Positions 1-12,529 of a stretch of 64,000 nucleotides of DNA are shown piece after piece (position 1 is the first letter of the stretch; the number at the start of each line of letters is the position of its first letter). Both the position numbers and the translations under genes were made by a program. The DNA comes from Oxytricha trifallax (lineage: Eukaryota > Ciliophora > Spirotrichea > Sporadotrichida > Oxytrichidae). The notes under the pieces are model-generated. The model ran no database searches. It was given only the letters and a program-made list of their open reading frames with translations, and was not told the origin of the DNA. The stretch is taken from contig ARYC01002742.1 in assembly GCA_000711775.1 (NCBI GenBank), positions 1 to 64,000 of the forward strand. Direction: 5' to 3'.

Positions 1-3000
1 AAGAGGTGGCCCCCAAACCCTTGATTTAACATCTTTTCAAATTCCATATCAACACTCCTATCCTCCAAAAGCTCCTGCTTCATAGTTAATTATTCGAAAA
101 TCAAGAATATTTTATATAAGCATAGATACACATAAAATTAGTGATATGAAATTCCCAAAAAGTGTCATATTTTCATCATTAAGAAACTAAATAAGACGAG
201 AACTCAGCAAGGAAACATTGTTAATTCATGAAAAGTATTTACTATTGTCAGAAATCAAAAGTTTGCCCAGGTCAACTTGACTCAATATCATGTGCACATT
301 GCATATAGTATATATAACTAGATATCCATTGAATGAGACTGTGTTTATGTGATTGTTGAAAATATGATAAAAAAACATTAATTGAAAAAAGTGCTTCTAC
401 TCATTCCCATTGATCTAGAATGTATAGTGGCGAGGTTTTCAAAGGTTTTTGCTCTTAAGCCCTAATTAACACGTTTAAATATGGTTCCACGACCAATAGC
501 ATCGAACGACAACATCTTTAGAGGCTTTCATACCAAAAAGCACAATAAAATAAAATATTTTTATGCAAAAATTCATAATAATTCTTGAAGTCTTCTTCGA
601 TAGATCTATTCTTCATTCAAATGTGCTTTTCTTATGAAAACAAATGTTACTTGGATAGACCTTGGAATCTTTTCATTATTTTTAGATATCTTATGATTTT
701 TATCTCTCAGAGTAAGGCCTTTAAACTGTAAGGAAATGATGTAAAAATGGCAGTCAAATAATTGCAAAAATTTAAATAAAATTTATATTCCTAAAATTTG
801 ATGTGACCTTGCCTCAAGAGGTGGCCCCCAAACCCTTGATTTAACATCTTTTCAAATTCCATATCAACACTCCTATCCTCCAAAAGCTCCTGCTTCATAG
901 TTAATTATTCGAAAATCAAGAATATTTTATATAAGCATAGATACACATAAAATTAGTGATATGAAATTCCCAAAAAGTGTCATATTTTCATCATTAAGAA
1001 ACTAAATAAGACGAGAACTCAGCAAGGAAACATTGTTAATTCATGAAAAGTATTTACTATTGTCAGAAATCAAAAGTTTGCCCAGGTCAACTTGACTCAA
1101 TATCATGTGCACATTGCATATAGTATATAACTAGATATCCATTAAATGAGACTGTGTTTATGTGATTGTTTAAAATATGATAAAAAAACATTAATTGAAA
1201 AAAGTGCTTCTGCTCATTCCCATTGATCTAGAATGTATAATGGCGAGGTTTTCAAAGGTTTTCGCTCTTAAGCCTTAATTAACACGTTTAAATATGGTTC
1301 CACGACCTAGAGCATCGAACGACAACATCTTTAGAGGCTTTCATACCAAAAAGCACATAAAATAAAATATTTTTATGCAAAAATATCATAATAATTCTTG
1401 AAGTCTTCTTCGATAGATCTATTCTTCATTCAAATGTGCTTTTCTTATGAAAACAAATGTTACTTGGATAGACCTTGGAATCTTTTCATTATTTTTAGGT
1501 ATCTTGTGATTTTTATCTCTCAGAGGAAGGCCTTCAGGCAGTAAAGAAATGATGAAAAAATGGCAGTCAAATAATTGCAAAAATTTATATAAAATTTATA
1601 TCCCAAAAATTTGATGTGACCTTGCCTCTAGAGTTGTCCCCCAAACCCTTGATTTAAATTCTTTTCAAATTCCATATCAACACATCTATTTTCCATAAGC
1701 TCCTGATTCTTAGCTAATAATTCAAAAATCAAGAATATTTTATATAAGCATAGATACACATAAAATGAGTGTTTTAAAATTCCCCAAAAGTGTCATATTT
1801 TCCTCATTAAACTCAATAAGACGAGAACTCATCAAGGAATCATTTTTAATTCTTGAAAAGTATTTACTATTTTCAGAAATCAAAAGTTTGCCCAGGTCAA
1901 CTTGACTCAATATCATGTGCACATTGCATATAGTATATAACTAGATATCCATTAAATGAGACTGTGTTTATGTGATTGTTTAAAATATGATAAAAAAACA
2001 TTAATTGAAAAAAGTGCTTCTGCTCATTCCCATTGATCTAGAATGTATAATGGCGAGGTTTTCAAAGGTTTTCGCTCTTAAGCCTTAATTAACACGTTTA
2101 AATATGGTTCCACGACCTAGAGCATCGAACGACAACATCTTTAGAGGCTTTCATACCAAAAAGCACATAAAATAAAATATTTTTATGCAATAATTTCATA
2201 ATAATTCTTGAAGTCTTCTTCGATAGATCTATTCTTCATTCAAATGTGCTTTTCTTATGAAAACAAATGTTACTTGGATAGACCTTGGAATCTTTTCATT
2301 ATTTTTAGGTATCTTGTGATTTTTATCTCTCAGAGGAAGGCCTTCAGGCAGTAAAGAAATGATGAAAAAATGGCAGTCAAATAATTGCAAAAATTTATAT
2401 AAAATTTATATCCCAAAAATTTGATGTGACCTTGCCTCTAGAGTTGTCCCCCAAACCCTTGATTTAACTTCTTTTCAAATTCCATATCAACACTCCTATC
2501 ATCCAAAAGCTCCTGATTCATAGCAAATTATTCAAAAATCAAGAATATTTTATATAAGCATAGATACACATAAAATGAGTGATATGAAATTCCCCAAAAA
2601 TGTCATATTTTCCTCATTAAGAAACTTAATAAGACGAGAACTCATCAAGGAATCATTTTTAATTCTTGAAAAGTATTTACTATTTTCAGAAATCAAAAGT
2701 TTGCCCAGGTCAACTTGACTCAATATCATGTGCACATTGCATATAGTATATAACTAGATATCCATTAAATGAGACTGTGTTTATGTGATTGTTTAAAATA
2801 TGATAAAAAAACATTAATTGAAAAAAGTGCTTCTGCTCATTCCCATTGATCTAGAATGTATAATGGCGAGGTTTTCAAAGGTTTTCGCTCTTAAGCCCTA
2901 ATTAACACGTTTGAATATGGTTCCACGACCAATAGCCTCGAACGACAACATCTGTAGAGGCTTTCATAAAAAAAAGCACATAAAATAAAATATTTTTATG

Positions 3001-3223
3001 CAATAAAATAATAATGATCCTTGAAGTCTTCTTCAATAGATCTATTCTTAATTCAGATGTGTTTTTCTTATGAGAAGAAATCTTACCTGGATAGACCTCG
3101 GAATCTCTTCATTATTTTAGATATCTTTTTTTATTCTCCGGACCTTCAGGCAGTAGAATATTTGTGTAATTGCAAAAATTTATATAAAATTTATATCCCA
3201 AAAATTTGATGTGACCTTGCCTC
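1..3223. repeat. Four tandem copies of a ~0.8 kb satellite-like unit
   Basis: Four head-to-tail copies start near positions 1, 816, 1629 and 2439 and are about 815, 813, 810 and 785 bp long. Each begins at a variant of AAGAGGTGGCCCCCAAACCC and ends in ATGTGACCTTGCCTC. The copies differ by point changes and short indels; copy 4 is the most diverged and loses about 25 bp near its end. The short minus-strand open frames that recur in copies 3 and 4 follow from the repetition and show no domain. The left edge is cut by the window, so the array may be longer. I see no terminal inverted repeats or transposase. Confidence 0.93.
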
Positions 3224-3660
3224 AAGAGGACCTTGTTATTTTAAGATTGTAAATTATTATTGTTAATTCTAAATCTGTCAGTGCAATTTCCTTTAGATTT
3301 AAGGATCTTGAAACTAGAGATCTGCTATGTCTAAATATATTGTAGAATGGGCTTTCTTCTTAAGAAAAGTGTCTTATATGTAAATTAATTTGCCCTCTAA
3401 TCTCCTTCTGTGTGTTATCATATAATTTTAACTGCATCTGAAGAATTGATGTTTTACGTTTATCAGGGTGAACATATTACTCCCATTTCTTTTAAGTCAG
3501 AGGATTATATATATTTATCTTAATTAGTATTTTCTTAAATTCAAAAGAAGCTTCTACCATTACCCACGATAAGCCTTTATATCAAGCATCTGTATTTTAC
3601 TAAGTTTATAAGTATGGCGTTAATGCTCTTTCAATTTCACGAAAATCTCATAGCACGCTG
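3224..3660. other. AT-rich spacer, nothing recognised
   Basis: This stretch follows the tandem array. It shows no domain, no inverted repeat and no copy of the other repeats in the window. Confidence 0.5.
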
Positions 3661-3954
3661 CTACTATTGATACTTATTTTTAATGATGTATCGAAGATTT
3701 CTTTGGAATTATTTACTAGTCAGTAATAATCTAAAGTGCTTAAAAAGAGCCGTCAAGACCTTTCATCCAAAAAATCGAATTGTTGTGGTTGTTCTAAGTG
3801 TATTTTAAAATTGGCTCTCATTTTTGTTCTTTTAGTACTTCTCTTTAGTTATGGAAGGCTTGAATGGACTACCATTATGCAATCCAATACAATTGTGATC
3901 ACTTCAACAACAGTAGATATAAAATTGAGATCTGTGAGTTTAGACTGGTATTGA
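3661..3954 (+). CDS. Possible exon with Cys cluster and one membrane segment
   Basis: A frame open under the TAA/TAG=Gln code runs to TGA at 3952. Its second half has a basic stretch, a Cys cluster (CCGCSKC) and then a hydrophobic run (LALIFVLLVLLFSYG) long enough for one membrane span, followed by a Thr/Ile-rich tail. The composition looks like protein, but the frame is short and there is no clear start codon. I do not recognise a family. It could be one exon, or one germline segment, of a small membrane protein. Confidence 0.35.
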
Positions 3955-4233
3955 ATTTGGTCTTTATTAATAAGGTGACCGTATAAGTTTAAAAATGTTT
4001 GCTCATCGCTGAGTCAATTTAGGTTGTTCCTATCACAAATCTTAATGATTCTCGGTATCATTTAGCAATTAGCTGTGATGAAGTATAACTTCAGTATTTT
4101 AACGCATTACAATTAAACAAGCAGGTTTATTTCACTCTAGAATCGAATCAGCATCTATAATTCTTTTGTGTACTTTAGTCTCCAAAGAGAAACTTAATGC
4201 TCTAATCAACAATGATTAAGTCGACCCTTAGTA

Positions 4234-4234
4234 C

Positions 4235-4265
<31 letters not shown>

Positions 4266-5840
4266 TCACAATGAGGTCTCTGATGACCCCCAATCGATTA
4301 TATGGTAATTTGAAAAATAAGGTAATATATAAGAGTCAAGCCCTTTTAGATTAGATGTCTTTGATGAGTTACACTATTTTTTCCTACTGCTCTGTTGCTG
4401 ATTTCACTTTCTCTTCGTCTTGATGATGATTCTGGTTTTCTTTAACTTAATGTTCTTAATTATTATTGTTTTACAATTAATTTTTAGTGTATTAACTTAG
4501 TGACTTCATTATTAGCAGAGTTTTTTGAAGTGGCTTCTTATTCCTTGAAATATTTAGAACTTAGCACATGTTTCATAGTAGTGCTACAAATATTCTTTTG
4601 GTTTCTCAAGTTTCCTTCTTTAGAATCATCAGAGTTGGATCCTCGATTTGGGTTTGCTATTTTTTATTAATTATCTTAATTCCCAAACGTTAATAATATT
4701 TCTTTTTTAATTATGATGTCTGTTGTGGATCAGGTTAGGTTGTCGTCTTCTTTGTATTTTCTGTTGAAGATTTATCTTTCCTGACGGCTAACACCAATCA
4801 TTGCACACTTCGAATTTATCTTTTTTATGTCATTGATGTGTTCATTCTGTGACTGGAGTGTAGTAGTACTTGTTTTATCATGTGTATCATTCTTTTCTGA
4901 TACTTTTTATATGTTAAGGTCTGTGGGAAGTACCTTTGTGATTTGGTCAAATTTTTTTCGCTGTTGACTAGGTGGTATGTTTTCCCCTATTTAGTAATGG
5001 AAGTGCTTCTTCCCTATCTTGGGTGATTCTATCCTAGTTAGTAGTGAAAAAGTTGAGAAAAGTGAGCCTTGAAAGATGGGATTTCGTTGTTCGGGTCTCT
5101 GGGTTTTGTGAGTATCTACTCACCGTGAGATTCTAATGCCTGTGTTAAATATGTCTTTAAATAATGTGGTTTATGAATTAGTATGTAAAGGCATTCCCAA
5201 TAAGTCGTACAAAGTCCATATAGTATTTGTGTTGTTAACATTGTATTTGTGGTCTTAGGTGTAGTTGTTTTTTGTTTTAAAAACAGACTTTGAGATTCTG
5301 AATGGTCATTTTAGGTATTTGGTTAAAAAGTAGTTGATTTTTCTTTAATTTTCTATTAGCTAAACCTTTGGTTATAAGCTTGATTAAGGAGACTTTAATC
5401 ATGGTTGGTCTCGAATAACCTTCTAAATCCTCGTTATTATGGCTTGTAGATTGGAGGAGTGTTTATGTGGATCTCTTGTTGGTTATTTCTAGACTTTATT
5501 TTGTTCATTTTCTTCTCAATTGTTTCGATGCATTTCTTAGAGAAGTAGTCAATCATATTGGGTTCATCTAATGAAAATGATAATAGGTTACCCTATTAGT
5601 GGTTGAGGTCTATGTTTAAGAGTACCATAAATGTGAAATCAGCTAATTTTAACTGTAAGTCCTCATTAAAGTATGATAGAAGTTCTCCCTCGTCTTCATG
5701 TAGACTTACAACATCTGCTGTGATTGAGTGAGGGAGTAGGTGTGGTTGACGTTTGATTAGATAGTTTTGTGTTATTTATAACTTATAGACACGAATCCTT
5801 TAGGTGTTAACCTTTAACTTTTAAAGTAAATAATGACTAT
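4234..5840 (-). mobile_element. Retroelement copy L1 (shared 3' tail family), minus strand
   Basis: The 3' end is at the left: read on the minus strand it has the tail shared by five copies in this window, a hairpin-like AAAAGGGCTTG segment, then a GGGGGTC..AGAGACCTCA block, then (ATT)n at 4234-4264. Upstream the minus strand carries a decayed frame matching copy L2: both have a DVVSL/NGVSL acidic start, a LLNIDLN motif, a NLLS.SLD motif and DYF.K, and both end in a basic RK.ES..RR.ESE tail. The 5' edge is estimated. The body looks like the ORF1 (gag-like) protein of a non-LTR element; I found no reverse-transcriptase box in this copy. Confidence 0.72.
4330..5790 (-). pseudogene. ORF1-like protein of retroelement L1, decayed
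   Basis: The minus-strand frame is open over long parts when TAA and TAG are read as Gln, but it has TGA stops and frame changes. Its amino-acid level match to the L2 frame over the LLNIDLN region and over the basic C-terminus is the reason for the call. The likely role is an RNA-binding gag-like protein, inferred from the acidic N-terminus, the basic C-terminus and its place in the element. No zinc knuckle was seen. Confidence 0.5.
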
Positions 5841-5880
5841 TAAAAAAAAATAATATCCATAATCATTTATTAAGTATATA

Positions 5881-6099
5881 TTCTCTGACAAGATACTCAT
5901 TTTAAAGAGGAGCTTCTAAAACCTAGCTCAATCAATTAGCAGCCTCAATGGACATTTAGACCAGAAGGTAGAGACATTAGAAGTCAAGACCATGATTATT
6001 GGGGCTGTGATAAAAACTTCGTTTTTGAAGGTTTTTAAACTTTTATATAATTCTTCTCAAATCATGAGAATATTATTATATAAGTGTATAGTGCTATGA
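5881..6099 (+). pseudogene. Coiled-coil-like exon, copy 1 of 2
   Basis: A plus-strand frame ends at TGA 6097. It contains a heptad-like stretch (SISSLNGHLDQKVETLEVK) of the kind found in coiled coils. The DNA resembles 8188-8343 (same order of Leu/Ser/Gln/Lys blocks, roughly 60% by eye), so the two are probably copies of one repeated gene piece. It starts right beside the 5' edge of retroelement L1 but on the opposite strand. Function unknown. Confidence 0.4.
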
Positions 6100-6226
6100 G
6101 TAGTAATTTGGTCAAGTGACCATGTCCTTATCATGAATGACTGTAATCACGATTCTACCTATTTAAAGGTCCAGAAATCTCATTTCGATACTTAGACTCA
6201 CACTGACCATTCATTCCTTCACTGAG

Positions 6227-6451
6227 ATGCATGTGACTACCAATCCAATGAAATTGCCTATATTAACCACATACTTTGCCAAGTGCTTACTAGAAAGTCT
6301 GCAAAGAGCTATTTCAGAGGACTCATTAATTATCTATCAAAGTCAGAAATTAATTCACATTTATATTCGGAATCTAAATGGTTTATTTAAAAGTATAAGC
6401 AAATCTATTTTTATTGCTATGTACAGTTTATTTTTACAATTTCCATGTTAA
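6227..6451 (+). CDS. Weak hypothetical exon
   Basis: ATG at 6227 opens a 74-codon frame with ordinary protein composition in its first half (MHVTTNPMKLPILTTYF) and an AT-driven second half. No domain is visible. A frame this long is expected by chance when only one or two codons stop translation, so this is a low-confidence call. Confidence 0.2.
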   Translation: MHVTTNPMKLPILTTYFAKCLLESLQRAISEDSLIIYQSQKLIHIYIRNLNGLFKSISKSIFIAMYSLFLQFPC

Positions 6452-6459
6452 ATGATGAG

Positions 6460-9400
6460 TACACGTATTAAATGCCAACAATGAAAAGATATTAAATTCC
6501 TTATTTTTATATATCAGGCTAATTTTCTTATTTAATACAGATAGTCAAAATCTACATCAGCCAATTATTTTTTTCATTATTGGTCTATATGTTTTAATAT
6601 AGAAACAGACAATAAATATTTATCAATTTATCATTATATTTTTCATAAACAATAGTAATTACTGCATTTACAACAGTAAATAATTTTAATAAAACGATTA
6701 GTATTCTATTATATATCAATTTACTTGTTTAATAATGATGAATGCTTAATTAATATAGATATATAGATAAAACTAAATAATAAAACTGCAAGAATAAAAA
6801 TGGGGGAAAATTTAAACTAAGAATTCTTAGTGTCCATCTATTATTTAATCAAGTATGAATTCATTTTTTAAAGAGATAAAGAAGTCGTGATTATAAAAAT
6901 TAAAGATTTTAAATGATTTTCAAAAGTATAGTTAAGCTATTAAGGCCAATTATTACTATACATTATCTAAATAACTTATTTTCTTTTATGTTTACTTAAG
7001 AATTAATATGCCTCCAATTCAAAATAAAGTGCTCGTTCACCTTTAAAATAAATAAGAAATGAATCTTGTCTTCAAAGTTATCTAATAAATATCTTTAAAT
7101 AAACAACATATATATGAAAGAATTGTATTTAATTATATGAATTCAAAGTTTACTGGCACAATGCTCTTTGTATATTAAATGTTTATGACTTGAGATTAAG
7201 CTTAGGATTCTCAAAAAGCACCAGGTTAGACACTTTATGAACAATTTATAATTTGATTTGAATAAAAGCAACAAGCTAGGGCTTCTAGATTAAATTATTA
7301 TGAAGTTACAGATAAATTTAAAGATAAAAACATTATAACCAACAACAACAACAAAGAACAAATGCAAAATATGACATAAATGACATTATCAGGCTTACAT
7401 TTATATAGTTAAATCTTAAAAATGAAAATTCGTATAATAAAAATATGAATATATAAAATGAAAATATTAACAAATTAATTAAAAGATTTATGAGTATATA
7501 AAGTATATTCGAATTTTATATATTAGGGTTCTTTTAACAAAATGCAATTTTTGAGTCTATTTTGGATAGAAGCTTTTCGATCTTTTTGGGTCAATTTTGA
7601 TGAAAATAGGATATTTCGATATAATATTTTATTTTTCTTGAAAATCTCAATAATCCTTATTTTTAGTGTTCATAGGCCAAATTCCAATGAAAATTATTTT
7701 ATAAATCTATCCTCATTGTCACTATTAAGTTGATAAAGTACCATAACTTCAATAAGTTTATGGAGTTAATGAATGTTGGAGAATCCAAAAATAATATTTT
7801 CATTCATCACAATTGATTCCTTGCATATACTCCATTTAAACAGATGAAAATTATCGAATTATCTAATCTTTGCTTATCCTCTGATCCTCATACCTAGTTT
7901 AGATAGGTTATTTAGTTTTATATGAGACCTTCCAGACCCACTTCCTAGTAATTTAACAACTTTGGAGCAATATGAGATGATTTAAAGAAGATGTCTATTT
8001 ATATTGGATTAATATTTTCATGAATAATAATTTAGACTTTTCTGGTTATTAGAAGGTCCATGAATCTTATTATATTACTTGAACTACGTCAGACCACTTT
8101 TTCGGGTTCTTTCGTGCAACCACTAATATTATGAAAATACCTATAATAACCTCTTCCTATTCCAATCACTGACTAGCAACTTTGCTCTGGCTCACAGTTT
8201 GAGGATTTAAAGGTCTGTTTCTTGCAAAGGACCTTATTATACCAAGCTAAGTCAATTACCACAGTTAAGAGTTATCTAGGACAGTAGATTAAGCCACAGG
8301 ATGATAGGATCAAGGATATTGGGATTGGGTAAAAATATCGATGAATAAAGATTATATAATTATGTTTAAATCACTATAATTTGGCTATTTAACTATCTAT
8401 ACTTTGACTATGATTTATGGTAGATAGAAAAAAATGACCTTAAAAGAATCAAAATTTTCAAAGCTTTAAATTATCATTATTATAGTTTATATTATTATTA
8501 TAATTCTTTCTAATGGAGTGGTCCTATCAAGTTGATATAGTTATTTAACTTAATGAAAATTCTGGAGGGTAATGGAGGATGGAGAAATAAATAAATTATT
8601 TTTTTCAGACATTACCAGTGACTCTTTGCCTATGGTCCATCGATACATTAGGAAATTATAAAAAATTTTCTCTTTTTGTCTTGTTCTCAAACCTAAGTGT
8701 GGTCTAGAAAGTCCAAATAGGTTTACAAGATGTTAAATTTTGAATGCTACCTTTCAAATCTTTAAAATTTCAGTTTAAACATCAAATAATATATAAAATA
8801 TATTCTATAATTTATGCATCATTTGATGAGCTAACTTAATTTTTCTTTGAATTAAACAATATTTGCTACATTTTCTTTTTTTGAATAAGTTTTCATAATG
8901 ATCTTATTTTCTCGACAATTCTCAAAGCTCTTTTATACTGTGAAAATTTTACTTTTCCATTAAACTTATATTTATATTATTTTTCAACTTAAATGTCATT
9001 TTATATTTCGACAACAGTAATTTTCTCATATAATAAGTTTTTGATATCAACAGAGTAATTTGAGATACTTTAAATTAATAATTGATGTATTTTAAAGCGA
9101 TTACTTCACTTGTTTAGATTTTATAAGATCTTAAATTTAATATAAGTCAAAGCCATTGTTTTCAAGTAATCTGGTCTTAGCAGTTACTTGTCTGAAATCA
9201 TGTTATAAAGTAGGGCTTTAAATATATTTTCTGTAGCTTTTTAAGGTTATATAAGCTGGATTAAGTATTACCTTAGATATTTCGAATGTATGCCATTTAT
9301 TTATAATTCTTTTCATCATTTTATTTATTTTATCTTTTATTTAATAATTAGTTTCAATTTATCAATTAACATTATTCGATTATTACATATACAGTTAATA

Positions 9401-9600
9401 ATTTATTAATTAAATTTAGTTTTTAATATTTCTGACTTTGTATTGATATTAATTTTTTATATCTTAGGAATACAAAATTATCTATTTAATTTTTTGTATT
9501 TATGCAAATAGTGCTTTGATTTTTTGTTGCTAAACATATATATATAATTTAATTGGTATTATGCCGATTTCTTTATTAAATATTTGAATTAAATTGCAAT
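6460..9600. other. AT-rich stretch with only faint coding remnants
   Basis: Mostly A/T homonucleotide mixtures. A 63-codon frame at 7542-7733 and a coiled-coil-like piece at 8188-8343 are the only protein-like signals. I see no inverted repeats and no copy of the shared retroelement tail here. Confidence 0.5.
8188..8343 (+). pseudogene. Coiled-coil-like exon, copy 2 of 2
   Basis: This frame (CSGSQFEDLKVCFL then a Lys/Gln-rich stretch ending at TGA) resembles the frame at 5908-6060, with matching spacing of A(K/Q)SI, YLGQQ/HLDQK and following acidic residues. It looks like a diverged second copy of the same repeat. No function can be assigned. Confidence 0.35.
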
Positions 9601-9604
9601 TAAA

Positions 9605-11153
9605 CTTGCTCTGCGGTCGCAACCTACGACAAAGAAATGTCGGCTGACCCGAACAAGGCAATTTAAGTGTCTACCTCAAATTTCGCCAACGGAGTAAGTC
9701 TATAAGACGACGGAGACATCCTCTCTTTTGATAGCTAATAGCAACAGCGTAAATTACTAGATTTAGCTGAAATAGGACTCTTGAATATTGACCTCAACTT
9801 TAAGGAGGTCAATCTACTATCGTGTTCACTTGATTAACTAAATATGGATGATTATTTCTAAAAAGATTCATTGAATAAGTACAAAGGAGAATCAAGGTAC
9901 TTAAGTAGCAAAAAGAAATAGAGAAACAAGAGAGCCAGATGAGTTTTCTCACCCAAATAAAAGGTCAACACAACATAATTGACCACAACAAGTCAGAACC
10001 CAGAGCATCAGTCACTGGTAAATACCCCATCTTTAAGCCTATTTAGTAGCTTAATCAAGGTTAAACCCCTATTTAATACTAATAATAATAACCTCAAAAA
10101 TTAAGTCGTAAAGTTTAATCATAACCATCCTAATTGTTCAATTAAAACAATACAGTTTGGGGCAACTACTACTTAATGGGTAAACCAACTATGAAGCACA
10201 AAGGACTATAGCCACAAGGCTTACTTATGAAAGATTGATTTAATTCACAAATTAATATCTCCCAAATTATTGCTTCCCAGATAACCCCGAGACAAGAAGA
10301 ACAAAACCCAATTACAAATCCTAATACTTTCCAAAAGGATTTCATTATCCAATAGCAAACTTCCAAACCTCAGAAGAAAGACTAGACCTACCTATTCAAT
10401 AGAGAATAAAAGAGTGATACCAATCTCTTTTTTGACCAAACAAAATGTTCACTTTTCTATAACCCAATTCCCAAATAGTTTATATTGACAAGCTTACTGG
10501 AAAATAGAGTAGACCGCCATTAACTCCAATCTCAGAATGAACCCATCAACGAAGAATCAAGAGTTATGGAACAATAAAGAATAGAGGTTTAGCACTCATC
10601 TTTCTAAGGCCTGAACACAAAATAGAGTACTCCTATACAGTAGGAAAAAGTCGACAATCTGACCAGATCCACATCAAAATTTGAGAATAAGAAAGAAATC
10701 TTATTAACATATTAGGAAGATAAAAATAAGAAATTAACTTCTAATATAAACTTAAATACAGGATTTACCCAAGATGATTCTACGATGGATTTAGGAAATA
10801 ACTAATAAGACTATTAGAATATTTGTAGTACTAACTAAAGCAATGTACAATACAAAAATTAGTCAGTTACCTAATTCGAACTTAAAGACATACCCTTATC
10901 AGATCTTATCAGTACTTGTCTCTTCTTAGATAAACTAAGATAGAGAATAACGAAGAATGTCAAACACAAGAAAACAAGAATCATTACAAAGAAGAAAAGA
11001 AAGTGAGAAAACAAAGTCAGAGAGAACAAAACAGTGCCAAATAAAAGAAGAGCACTATAATCTATAAAAGGGTTAGTCCCTTATTTATATTAACATATAT
11101 TTAAGATTGGGGGTCCCCAGAGACCTCAATGTTATCGTATTATTATTATTAAA
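9605..11153 (+). mobile_element. Retroelement copy L2 (shared 3' tail family)
   Basis: The element starts near a GC-richer leader and an ATG at 9637 and ends with the family tail: AAAAGGGTTAGTCCC, then GGGGGTCCCCAGAGACCTCA, then (ATT)n at 11140-11153. Length about 1.55 kb, like the other copies once insertions are removed. It carries one protein frame with an acidic N-terminus and a strongly basic C-terminus. No reverse-transcriptase motif was found, so it may be a non-autonomous partner of the copy with the YADD box (L5). Confidence 0.75.
9637..11060 (+). pseudogene. ORF1-like protein of retroelement L2, decayed
   Basis: ATG at 9637 begins MSADPNKAIQVSTSNFANG, then an acidic NGVSLQDDGDILSF stretch, LLNIDLN, NLLSCSLDQLNM and DYFQK, all shared with copy L1. 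The frame meets TGA at 9940 but stays protein-like afterwards. Several TAA/TAG codons must be Gln. The end is very basic (RKQESLQRRKESEKTK). I infer an RNA-binding gag-like protein. Interruptions by TGA make this a pseudogene unless UGA is read through. Confidence 0.6.
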
Positions 11154-11429
11154 TATTTGCTTCATAGAGCAATTACATTTACAATATGTGATGAAAGAAA
11201 TACGTAAAAGCATCTCTTTATTACTAAGACTTAAAGACTCAGACTAATTGAAATGATTGAAAGTTTATTAGGTTTATAGAAAAATTAGCTTAAAGAGATT
11301 ATTTATTATTATTATGGTAATAAACTGCAAGTTTTCTTATCATTGATGATGATTTTTATATGGTTTAATTTATTTGTTAACTTACTAAGTATTTCATGTC
11401 TAGAGTCATTGATCAGTTAATCATTCTAT

Positions 11430-11488
11430 TATAATATAATATAATATAATATAATATAATATAATATAATATAATATAATATAATATA
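11430..11488. repeat. (ATAAT)n microsatellite
   Basis: About eleven to twelve tandem copies of the pentanucleotide ATAAT. Confidence 0.95.
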
Positions 11489-11970
11489 AAATAGAATATA
11501 TAAAATAGTAATTCTTCAAGGATCTCCTTAGAGTATATGAGTAGGATTAATGAATACATATTTTGACTTAGCTATTTTTATTATAAAAACTATATGTATT
11601 GCATGTAAGTAAATCTATAGAAGGGTTAGTCTTATTTATTGGCTTTTATTTCTTCTCAAGAGATGTCCAAGACGAAGGATTAAATGTTTTACTTTAAGTT
11701 TCTATAGCACTCAACTCCTTGGTCTTGAGATGAAAAAATTTTGTAAACGATTGAATTTATTATAACAAAATCCTCAAATAAATCAGGTGAGTGAGTTTAG
11801 ATATTTATTGATCAATCAACCAATTTAAACATAATTTATACTTACTCTAAAATATATTCGATATTAGAATGAATAAACCTTTATTATAACTCACTACGAC
11901 TTCATTTAATAGCTCTTTTCACATTAATCTCAGCTTAAACATTTTTAATGAACTTCATTTCTCATTAAAA

Positions 11971-12219
11971 TCATTTTCCAATAATTTAACCCCAAAACTA
12001 AACAAGCTACAATTTCTTTAATTTATATACGCCATTCTGACTTCTTGACTTGATTGAATTGCTATTTTGATGTTAATATATTGATTTATCATTGACAGCA
12101 GTAACATCATCACTTTCAGTAAACACCATAACTACATTTCCTCTTTCATGATTCTCATCATATTCTTCTTTTTCCTTACTGATCTCATCTCCCTCATTAT
12201 CAACTCTAACAATTTCATC
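11971..12219 (-). CDS. Acidic hypothetical exon
   Basis: The minus strand has an 82-codon frame with no TGA until 11973. It starts after a TGA with DEIVRVDNEGDEISKEKEEY, continues with VVMVFTESDDVTAVND and ends in a Lys/Gln-rich tail. Asp and Glu are far more frequent than AT content alone would give, which supports real coding history. It lies back-to-back with the plus-strand frame at 12295. I do not recognise a family; it may be one exon of a larger protein. Confidence 0.45.
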
Positions 12220-12294
12220 AGTCCTTCAGTTCCTTTAAATCTTTGAATTAAATCATTTGCTTATATTACGACATTTATAAAAAACAATATATTT

Positions 12295-12525
12295 ATGTTA
12301 TTAATTAATTACCTCGTGAAACCAATTATATTCACACAATTAAGGTACATAAATTCCAACAAAGGCTGTCATTTAGCAACAAACTGCTTAATAATTGGCT
12401 CACAATTGGATTGGGTCATTAGAGAAGGCCAAACTTCAGCAAAATTGTTTTCAATAACTGGTGATGCAAGCTATCATTCAAGGAGATGTAGGACTGTTTC
12501 AAATGAAAGACAAAAAGAAAAGTAA
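12295..12525 (+). CDS. Hypothetical exon
   Basis: A plus-strand frame (alternative start TTG) of 76 residues contains NSNKGCHLATNC, SQLDWVIREGQTSAKLF and SYHSRRCRTVSNERQKEK, and its local GC content is above that of its neighbours. It continues through a TAA into AT-rich sequence. No domain recognised. It is probably one exon or germline segment; boundaries are uncertain. Confidence 0.4.
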   Translation: MLLINYLVKPIIFTQLRYINSNKGCHLATNCLIIGSQLDWVIREGQTSAKLFSITGDASYHSRRCRTVSNERQKEK

Positions 12526-12529
12526 TACT

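Noticed and set aside
1-40. CCCCCAAACCC in the repeat unit as a ciliate telomere (C4A4 or C4A2)
   Set aside because: It occurs once per 0.8 kb unit and is not itself tandem, so it is not a telomere.
1740-2735. Minus-strand 60-61 codon frames repeated in the tandem array
   Set aside because: They recur because the DNA unit recurs. Other copies of the unit interrupt or shift them and no domain is visible.
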